Source: Chaunax sp. Z400
Taxonomy: Eukaryota; Chordata; Actinopteri; Lophiiformes; Chaunacidae
Assembly: GCA_037577475.1 (NCBI GenBank)
Contig: JBAGJB010000191.1
Location: 1 to 64,000, forward strand
Direction: 5' to 3'
DNA: 64,000 nt
The notes under the pieces are model-generated. The model saw only the letters and a program-made list of their open reading frames with translations, did not search any database and had not been told where the DNA came from. A program made the position numbers and the translations under genes. Shown here piece by piece: positions 55,601 through 64,000 of this stretch. The number at the start of each line of letters is the position of its first letter. Position 1 is the first letter of the stretch.

Positions 55601-58600
55601 GAAAGTAATAGCTAGTTAAATGCTAAAGATAAGAGAAGTTTTCTTCTGTTGGTTCACGTCTATATATCGATAAGTCGGTAACTTATATAATCATCGTGGC
55701 CTACAGGTCTACATCTTCATGTGTTCATCAGCTCTACATTTGTCATCCCTTTCAATGTGCCTTCATGTAACATCACCTCATTTCATACCTGTGGTAGACA
55801 TTCACTCTTCTCTTGCTGCCTCAATTATTCAGGTACAACAACAAAACCTACAGGATCGATGATATTGCCTGGGATCACACTCCCAACAACACATTCAAGA
55901 AGGGAGACTCTGACATCTCCTTCAAGAACTATTTCAAGTATGTAAGTGTCATGCATTCACACGTACTGAGGGGTGAATGTGTTGGCGATCCAAAACCCTT
56001 GATTTCATCTACTGAAAATATATGAAATGACCTATTTCCAGTATATAGGTCATTTCTTATTCCAGTAATTGTTACAAACACTGCTCTGTTAATTTCATCA
56101 TCAGCTGAATATTTTATTAAGTCATCCCAAAACTTTGATCAACACCAATGTGGAACTGAATGACATTGCATGAATGAAGTGTACTTACTTAAAACGACAG
56201 CATTTAGGCAGACATTCAACAGCAGTTGGTGCATTTACAGGTGGGACATACCACAGGATCTCTGTTTCTGCACTTCACGTGTGATTGTCTGTCGACAGTA
56301 GGGGTCGAGTGAGGGGAGATTGTCTGCTAGCTAATCCATTTCAGATGGCGTCGTTTTCTCTGACCAAAAAAAAGAAGAAGCATGTTCATTTAGGTGGCAG
56401 TATGTCTTTGCAGCTTGACTGGGCAAAGTCTGTTAGAGGAACACAATGTGTTTGTGTGTGAGAGGGCGAGCCAGCAAGAGGAGGCGCACAGCTTCAAAAT
56501 GGAGAATAAACACAAATATGTTACGGACAATGTTTCCAGTGTGGCGGGACAGCACAAATAAATGTATGTACGGGAAAAAGCTCTTTGTTTTTGTAAAGCT
56601 CTCTTTTGTATTTGTAGAGCACATTTCAACAAGGCCATTCAAAGCGTTTTACATAAAGTATAAAAGGCATAAATGCAACCTAGAAAAAATCTAAATCATG
56701 ATAAAGGAAGAAATGAAACTAGAAATGCAGCAGTAAATGGACTCAAACTCCTTCAGTTTAAGGTGAATACTTGTAAGAGAGAGCGCAGTGTTTGGCTGTG
56801 TGATATTACCCTTATTCATGAACATGTTGATGCTGTCTCTTCCAAGCAATATGGCCTGGACATCACTGATGGGAACCAGGTGCTGCTGGTCAGCCATGTG
56901 AAGAGGTTCAGTCCTGCTGGAGCTCCTCCTCCTGGCCCTGCCATGCTCATCCCAGAGCTGTGCTACTTAACAGGTTACATCTTATTCTGCACTTTACCTG
57001 CTGACATTACAGACATTTATTGCTTCCTTTGTAACATCTGTATCAAAAGTATAAGAGGTTATTTCTCACACATGGGTCATGTCAGAGTTTTGATGCGTAC
57101 AATCTGTAGACGGGCCTTAAGACGGTTCTGTGGTTCTAGGTGACAGAACCTCTTAGTCTGGTATCAACTTCAAATGGAATCTGGTTGTTTGACAGGCTTG
57201 ACTGATAAGATGCGATGTGACTTCAACATCATGAAGGACTTGGGCTTCCACACCAGACTGAACCCAGAGCAGAGGGAGGGACGCCTCAAAAGATTTGTCA
57301 CAAATATACAGAGGTAGGGGATGATCGCCTACTTAATCAATGCATCCTGTTTTATCTGTTCACGTGTGGCCAGAAATGCAGCAGTAGCCCTTTAAATGAG
57401 CTCAGATTGGGCCCGAGCAGACGCAGCAGTGTACGACCAGTCATCCAGTCAACACTTGGAAGCATAGAAGTGTGTTCAAGGCCTAGAAAATCCTGATGAC
57501 TAGTTTGTCCTTGGATGGTAGAGTAGTTCACGTAAATAATAAAAGTGGATTATGATTAATCCTGCACACTCTTCTCTCTCCCCTTCCTTCGTCTTCTGGG
57601 CTATTCTTCTCTGTTGGCTGGGGTTCTGCTCTGGCGTGCGGCGTGGGTAATCGCTGGTTCAATACTGTTGTTTTTAAAAAATATATATTAAAAGACGACC
57701 TTTAACAATTACAGTGCAGATGGAAGATGGTTTCTTTTATTTAGTGGTACTGTTCTCCCAGAGGACGATGAAGCTGTAGCTCATACACAACTTGGATATG
57801 CTGTTCCAGGTCACACTGATAAAGTTGATATAACGTCCAAAAATAGACGTATAAAAAACTGCCATTCTTACTCAAATGGGGACGTCCAGAAGACGTGACC
57901 AATGTCAGGAAATCATGTATTTTTGATGTGTTGTGTTTTGTCACAACTGACATTACATTTCGATCTCTTTTCCACACCCAGGATTAGTGTGACTGGGGGG
58001 GAGAGGGGAGAGTAGTCGTAGAGAGGGTGAGCGATAAGCGAGGCCATTACTATTACAATGTGACAGTGTGAGTTTCATTTAGATAATAATTGCATAATTA
58101 TCATCATTTAGTTGGATCTTACATTCCGTTTTTCTTTTTTCGTTTTGATAATAATTGACACTTTATGATATCGTCCAGATCACGTCAATAATGACAGGGG
58201 GTTATGATTAATCTTGCACACTCTTCTCTCTTCCCTTCCTTCGTCTTCCTGTTCTGACAGAGACCGTGTGCTTCACACATGCTTTAGAGTATTCTTCTCT
58301 GTGGGCTGGGGTTCTGGTTCGATAGCGGGGGGGTTTGTTTTGTTTTTTATTAAAAGACCACCTTTTACAATTAGAGTGCAGATGGAAGATGGTTTCTTTT
58401 ATTTAGTGGTACTGTTCTTCCAATCTGTTACGAGGATGATGAAGCTGTAGCACATACACAACATGGATCTGTCCCAGGCCACGCTGATAAAGTATCCAAA
58501 AATAGACGTATAAAAATGTCATTCAGAAAGTCATTCTTACTCAAATGGGGACGTCCAGAAGACGTTACAGATGTCCAGAACTCATGTATTTTTGACGTGA

Positions 58601-61600
58601 TCTAGACGATGGTTTGCTCTGGGATAAATTTCGGGTGTCATATGTCACCAAAAGGAGGAAATGTGTCAAGATGCGGCCCTGTAATGCACAAATCAGCCTT
58701 TAAACAACGTTATAACAAGCTATTTGTCCAGAGACAGCAGATACACAGGCTAGATGTGTATTTTTGTTATGAAGTCGATAATACATATTTGAAATGGCAG
58801 CAAACTAACTGGATCTTACATTCTGTTTTTCTTTTTTGGTTTTGATAATAATTGACAGCCTGTAGTACCAATGGTGTAAAAATAAAGTTTGCTTTGATTC
58901 AGGCTACCGACTGGAATCAATGAGACCTTATTTTGTTATCATTTAGTTGGATCTTACAGTATGCAGTTTGGATCTCTTTACCACACCCAGGATTAGTGTG
59001 ACAATAGTGGAATGTGTGGGGAAGGTATGATTTACTGATTGCTGCTAGTGTCACTACAAATGAGAAGCAATTCACACATACAGTTAGGGTGACTAGATGT
59101 CCTGCTTTGTGCGGGACTGCACAGCATTTTGATCCCTTGTCCCGCATCCCGCATTTTGAATAGCTCCAGCTTTGAAAAGTCAACACATCAGGACAAAATC
59201 GGGCTTTTATCCAATGGCTGTGAGGAAAGCTAGGAGGTCTTTCAACATGGGGCGGGGTTTGTGTGTGGGGCTGTCAATCCAATTACACACACATGGGTCA
59301 AGCGCAGGTAAACCTGTCACCGTCTATGATGCCTTAGAGTTAAAAACACCAGTGGACCAACTCCAAAGTGACAAAAACACACACAACATTTTTCTGTGGC
59401 TTCAGGTTTTGTTTCGTCATATTTTATTCTATGCCTACATTTTTATGAAATGCAGTCGTTTAATTTGGGATAGGAGGGTTGGAAGACTTGATGTGAATAA
59501 TGCCTACTGCTTTTTTTTAGTATATGGGTCTATTATCTTCAGTGTATGGGTCCACATGTCAAGTGTGAATAACTTTAATATTATATCAGTCATGGGTTAA
59601 TACCTGTTGTAGGAGAAAATATAGGTAGGATCAGACTTTGAATGCATGAATGTTCCTTGATCTAAATGTGTTACTTTTCTTTTTTAGGATATACTATGGG
59701 CTCGCCCTCACTATTATATGCCCACATGATCTACACCTTTTTAAAACACCAGTAGAATACTTCAAAGAATAGATCCCCACGTCAACAACCTGTCTGCTGT
59801 GTTTTATTGTGCTGAGTTTAGTCAGATTCACTGTTGATAAAACATGAAAAACAACTACTTTCAAAAGTTATAGAAATAGAGAGAAATAGGGATAGAAATA
59901 GGAGTACAAGCAGACTATCACACAATACAATAAGTACAGTGAAACTTAATACGATAACAAAAGTATGTTAAAGTTTTAAACATGCTACGGTCCTAACCTG
60001 TAACCTGCGTAATGTATTGTTTATTTTGTAAGTTAGATGGACATTATTTTAAATTTCAGGCTATTTCTCAGTATTGGTAATGTGTCCCACATTGTCCCAC
60101 ATTTGGTTCGTTGGGATCGCTGGGATCATTGGAAATAATGATCCCATGTTATACCTTATGTGTTATCCTCAGTATTCATCTATATTTGTGTGTTTGTATG
60201 AATTTTTACCCAATAAATTCAATCAATCAAAGACACGAGCGGCTTTCTTGCTACTGGTTTATTGGAAAGCTTCTTCTCTCCAAATCCGTGAAAACTGAAG
60301 GCAGTAAACAAGAAAATACAAATCTCACTTGTATCTTGTTTGGGGTTGTGTAAACAACAATACACAGCTTCACACATGTGTGAGTTTAACTGGCAAACAG
60401 CTTGTGGGTGTATCACTGTAAGGAATGACTGTCTGCTGGGCATTGGGCAATTACATTTACACCGTTCACTCGGGATTTAAGATCTCTGCTGCCACCTAGC
60501 GTGTACCGCTATCAAGTGCAGCAAACAGCCCCCCTTTGCAGCAGGGGCAACCATTGCTCTACTGCAGCAGCAAATGAATGCAGTGACATCTGTATCTATT
60601 TCCTTCTGTGTCTGGAACTGAAATATCAGTTAAGATGCAGAGGAAAGTAAAATTAGGACATGAAGATAAGAATCTGGATGAAGAAACTTCACCCACTCAC
60701 TTTGGTTTGTCATGACGATGAGCAGAAGATGCCTGAACTGTCTTTCTCTCAACTCTTCATTTAATAGGAAACAATCATGAGTAAAACAACCTCTTAAATT
60801 GTTCCAATAGGGCGCTGCTGTTCAAAGATTTAAGGAGTCTGTTTATTAAAAACCTTGCCTGTATTTAATTTAGAGTAAAATAAATGGCTTTTTAATCATT
60901 AACAAACATTTTCATGACTGCCTCCTCCTTCCTGTCATCGATCACGAGGCTCTTCACCGTTTTACCTAGAAGTTGTCCTCAGCTTTTGCATTTAGTGTGT
61001 TTATATGCACAGAAGTGAAAATGCTAACTGTTCTGTCAACTTCTTCAGGCGGTTTAATCCCAAGCTTCAATTTAAATCCTGAAATTTGTTTCACAGGCAC
61101 GCTGATGCTCAGGCCGAGTTGGATAAGTGGGGACTCAGCTTTGATAAGGAACTCCTCAATGTGACCGGCAGAGTCCTCCCACAGGAGAGGCTTTTCCAGG
61201 GTCCAAGATCGGTATGGGATTCTTCTGGTTGCTTAAATTTGTTATTATGGAATGAATTAAATAGATTCATTCATGTGATCTTAATTAAGAGTTTAATGTA
61301 GTTATTTGTGTCACCCAGTATGACTACGACCCCGTAACAGCTGACTGGGCCAGAGAGATGCGGGGGGTGCCTCTGATTAGTGCTCCGCCGCTGGAAAACT
61401 GGATCCTGTTTTACACCCGTCGCAACAGCGGTGAAGCCCAGACCCTCCTGCAGACCCTCCATAGAGTGAGCGAGCCTCTCGGTGTCCGCATGCAGACAGC
61501 TGTCATGTGAGTTCTAACATTTAACATCCTTCAGTCAAAAACCGGGTTTCTGCACCGCCTGTGATAAGAGAAGTGAAATTAGTCACAATGGTTCCCTGAA

Positions 61601-64000
61601 TGTTGACCCCTCGTCTGCATCAACACATTTGTGTGATTTGTGGACCATCGTTCAGAAAACATTTAATTAATTCAGTTGCCACTTTATTTTGTACAGCTAG
61701 CTAAAAAATAAACCAGTCTGTCCTTTTGATTCAGGTCGAGTATGAGGATCATCAGGGGTCTCTCCTCAGAGCCCTGCAGCACAATGTTGGACCCCAAACA
61801 CAGATGGTTAGTGTCTGAATACATGGAACACAAACACAGAAACGCAGTTCATCTCCACAAGTTTGAGTTTTGTTACTGTTTCATCGGTGCATTGTCGCCA
61901 CGTATGAGACCAGTCATTTGTGTTTGTCAGGTGGTGGTGGTCCTCTCCAGCAACAGGAAGGACAAGTACGACAGCGTCAAGAAGTACCTCTGTGTGGACT
62001 GCCCCATTCCCAGCCAGTGTGTGCTGTCCCGTACTCTGAATCGAGCCGGGGCTCTCATGACTGTGGCTACCAAGATTGTACTGCAGATGGCTTGTAAGAT
62101 GGGAGGAGAGCTCTGGAGTGTGGAAATCCCCGTAAGTCATGCACACACCAATTGATTAGTTGATTATATTCTTTAAAAGTTGAGGTGTGTTATGGGAAAA
62201 CGAGTTCTTAGGTGGATTGAGGTGTCTTGAAGCACATGGAGAATGAATGGTCCATAGTCAGCATGCCTCTCCCTCCCTCCCTTTCTGGGGAGCACAGAAC
62301 ATTTAAAGAGAAATCAAAATAAATCCATAAATACTGTAGTACTACACACACGGCCAGTATCCAAGAAAGAATTTAATCATTAGTTTTTTCAGAAAACCCA
62401 AAGAAGAATGATTTGGGTTTGTCAAACACTGTGGGTATGGGAACTGACAAACGCTAATGACATTTGGTGCACATAAATGATGTGCTGGTGCACCAGTGCA
62501 GCCAGTGTAGAAAGCTGAAGAACAGGAGAGGCAGACGGTGTCCATGAAAGTTTTGAGTCCGTTCAGAAGGTCGGGGTAAAGACCCAAAGGTTTACAAAAA
62601 TGAAAACTGATTTGGTGTTTGTCACAGAACTAGAACGTGTTGTATTTTAACGTGTCCCACCTGTTTGTGCAGCTCAAACATCTGATGATTGTGGGCATCG
62701 ACTGCTACCATGACATTACAGCTGGAAAAAGGTCCATCGGAGCGCTGGTGGCCAGCCTCAACCCGACCATGAGCAGGTTAGTTTCTCCAGCAGACAGCCT
62801 GTTCACACCTGGTGTTTGTATCTGTCCTGGTGAACCATCACAAGTAGCCAGCGGATCTCACCTCCCTGCTCCATATGCAAAGAATGTCACATGTGTCCTT
62901 TATGTGTCATGGTTGCTGCACACCTGGACTTACTGCTGTCCACTTGTGAACCATGACATGAATCTGTCTCATGAAGGCCTCGGTGTTGACGTGCTATAAT
63001 TTGGTCCGTTGTGAATTAGCTTGTGCTCACCATGTGCACAGGTATTTGTTATGGTGGCCTCCCTATCTCAGCTAAGCTGTGTTCTCATTTCTGTGTCCAG
63101 GTGGTACTCAAAGTGTGTGCTGCAGCACAAAGGTCAAGAAATCATGGATGGACTGAGTCAGGCCTTAACTGGTAAGTTTTCTGGTTACATTTTTTTCTGC
63201 TTCATACATTCCCTTTTTAAATGCTGTTTGCAATGTGTTTTATGATGACCCCGATGAAGGCCACAAGCCCAAACGCGTCGGTCTATCATAATAAAGTTGT
63301 TCCTAATACTTCAAGTGTTGCTGGAGTTTTTGCCCTTTGGACCTTTTTCCCTTCTCCGTGTGAAGGAGGTGAAGTTGTGCCACAAACCCCTCTCTGTCTC
63401 TACAAAGTCCCCACCAGTCAAATGTTTTCTTCTTGTTCCTGAAGGGTCAGGACGACGTGCAGAGTCGCTGTAGGAGAACCTGTATTCACGCCCATTGGTC
63501 CAAGTGTCCATTTTCTCTGCGCTCTGCAATAGTTAGGAGCCAATCCTGGTCCAGTACTCGGTAAACAAACGTGATGTGGAAACTTAAAGCCTCCGTTGTT
63601 CATTGACTGAGAAGGGACCCCACAGTGACGTAGGAGGCAGCTTGTGTCAAACAGATAAACTGCTGTGATGAAAATCATATTCATTTGTTCTGGAATTTTT
63701 AAAAAGGGAAAAGGAGTACGGCATATTAAGTTCTTTAATGTAGTTATACTTGATGCAAAAACCACATCAAACACACATCAGAGAATTGTTCTACATGTGT
63801 GGAGGGGATCTTTTAAAATACACATGAATCTCAGCATTGGTAAGTAAAGTTTTCCATCTTTGTGTTTGTTTTCCAGGGGCCCTGGGAGACTACCTGAAGT
63901 TCAACAAGTGCCTGCCTTCGCGCATCATTGTGTACCGAGACGGAGTTGGAGACGGCCAGCTGTCCAGCGTGGTCAACTATGAGGTGGCACAGATCAAGGA
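52020..64000 (+). CDS. piwil1: Piwi-like protein 1 (ziwi-type), 3'-incomplete, frame broken
   Basis: Fourteen exons: 52020-52137, 52475-52603, 52743-52957, 53227-53349, 53553-53633, 55119-55317, 55833-55941, 56847-56973, 57196-57313, 61097-61211, 61320-61506, 61735-61806, 61931-62131 and 62673-62776, then 63101-63171 and 63877 to the edge as two further exons (sixteen in total). Blocks include GERGGRRRDFHD, ITITLTNELPP, GRNYYNPRDPLEVP, AMLIPELCYLTGLTDKMR, SNRKDKYDSVKKYLC, VGIDCYHD and IVYRDGVGDGQL. They cover the N-domain, PAZ, MID and most of PIWI. Two catalytic aspartates are present and the last catalytic residue lies beyond the window. RKDKYD indicates Piwil1 rather than Piwil2. The protein binds piRNAs and slices transposon RNA in germ cells. 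Three single-base indels (53298-53305, 55186, 61507) break the frame. The first exon with the start codon was not found. Confidence 0.9.
52640..52667. repeat. (CA)n microsatellite in piwil1 intron
   Basis: About 26 bp of CA repeat. Confidence 0.9.
53298..53305 (+). other. piwil1: piwil1 frameshift 1: C8 run
   Basis: Eight C follow GAACT. With seven, the text reads ELPPSSPVCLQFYN, a highly conserved block that continues in phase into the next exon. As assembled, translation leaves the frame and meets TGA at 55161-55163 in exon 6. Confidence 0.85.
54268..54515 (-). mobile_element. tRNA-derived SINE in piwil1 intron
   Basis: The reverse complement begins with the A-box region GTGGCTCAGCGGTAGAGC and the B box GGTTCGATCCC about 35 bp later. 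These are the internal pol III promoter of a tRNA-derived SINE. The body matches 105-418. It lies antisense to piwil1. Confidence 0.85.
55180..55192 (+). other. piwil1: piwil1 frameshift 2: extra T
   Basis: TGTACC-T-GACGTGAGC: the T at 55186 interrupts the conserved C-T-D-V-S-H-K sequence and creates TGA in the correct incoming frame. Everything after it is in frame with the following exons. Confidence 0.85.
56612..56670. repeat. Short interspersed repeat fragment
   Basis: TAGAGCACATTTCAACAAGG with GGCCATTCAAAGCGTTTTAC is a very common teleost interspersed sequence, related to that at 27597-27650. Confidence 0.5.
57552..58605. repeat. Tandem duplication in piwil1 intron
   Basis: A segment of about 390 bp at 57552-57940 recurs at 58203-58605, an offset near 655 bp. 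Shared blocks include GTGCAGATGGAAGATGGTTT, CTTTTATTTAGTGGTACTGT and TCAAATGGGGACGTCCAGAA. A third, partial copy of the flanking sequence (ACACCCAGGATTAGTGTGAC) is at 57975 and 58985. The family is not recognised. Confidence 0.8.
59085..59165. repeat. Fragment of a DNA-transposon end
   Basis: GTTAGGGTGACTAGATGTCC and TGTCCCGCATCCCGCATTTTG resemble the terminal sequence of a widespread DNA element with a GGGTGACCAGACGTCC end. The other end was not located. Confidence 0.35.
61502..61512 (+). other. piwil1: piwil1 lesion 3: missing G at a splice donor
   Basis: The exon ends GCTGTCATG directly followed by TGAGTT. Using the canonical donor GTGAGT removes the last base of the methionine codon and shifts the next exon (VEYEDHQGSLLRALQ) out of frame. 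A second G, as in ATG|GTGAGT, would fit both the splice site and the frame. Confidence 0.75.

Noticed and set aside
59172..59600. 142-codon plus-strand ORF in a piwil1 intron
   Set aside because: No motif, and it begins within a DNA-transposon fragment.

Overview
The window is nuclear DNA of a ray-finned (teleost) fish. The evidence is spliced vertebrate genes with GT-AG introns, a Piwil1 orthologue that reads closest to the fish (ziwi) form, and a typically teleost transposon mix (PIF/Harbinger, DIRS, Tc1/mariner, Ty3/gypsy, hAT, L1-like LINEs, tRNA-derived SINEs). Long GT, CA, CT and minisatellite tracts are also present. Genes occupy a small share of the sequence, and most of the ORFs over 60 codons are chance or repeat-derived. 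Identifications rest on recalled family motifs and hand-read splice sites; no database search was possible.

Layout. 0-5 kb: a tRNA-SINE, then a complete but decayed PIF/Harbinger element (1257-4589) carrying both its Myb/SANT-like gene (+) and its transposase (-). 4.9-5.7 kb: a 31-bp minisatellite. 5.85-11.74 kb: the last two exons of a peroxisomal malate synthase-like gene on the minus strand, ending in SKL. Their intervening intron is filled by an L1-like 3' end and a DIRS retrotransposon with inverted termini, reverse transcriptase and tyrosine recombinase remnants. 12-31 kb: a gene-poor stretch with a hAT MITE, two copies of one Tc1-like element, a LINE reverse-transcriptase fragment and a gypsy element split by one of the Tc1 copies.

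31.7-37.1 kb: a complete nine-exon HIPK-like protein kinase gene (+, 463 codons) with TATA and CCAAT boxes. Its 3.1-kb first intron is almost wholly a GT-rich minisatellite whose unit changes stepwise along the array. 37.7-39.3 kb: a nearly perfect 1.56-kb palindrome (two 763-bp arms, 32-bp spacer), followed by an L1 endonuclease fragment and a 0.6-kb CT-rich tract. 40.4-49 kb: mostly featureless, with a long CA repeat and a Tc1/mariner fragment. About 49.1-49.3 kb: one coding-looking exon on the minus strand that I cannot name. 50.34-51.61 kb: a hAT element with 8-bp target duplications.

52.0-64.0 kb: fourteen exons of piwil1 (+), running off the right edge inside the PIWI domain. Two catalytic aspartates are present and the third catalytic residue lies outside. 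The exons are well conserved, but three single-base indels break the frame. Either this copy is a recent pseudogene or the assembly has errors.

The genes form no obvious pathway. The strongest leads are the broken piwil1, the long palindrome, the graded intronic array with its divergent HIPK-like kinase, and the fragmentary malate synthase.
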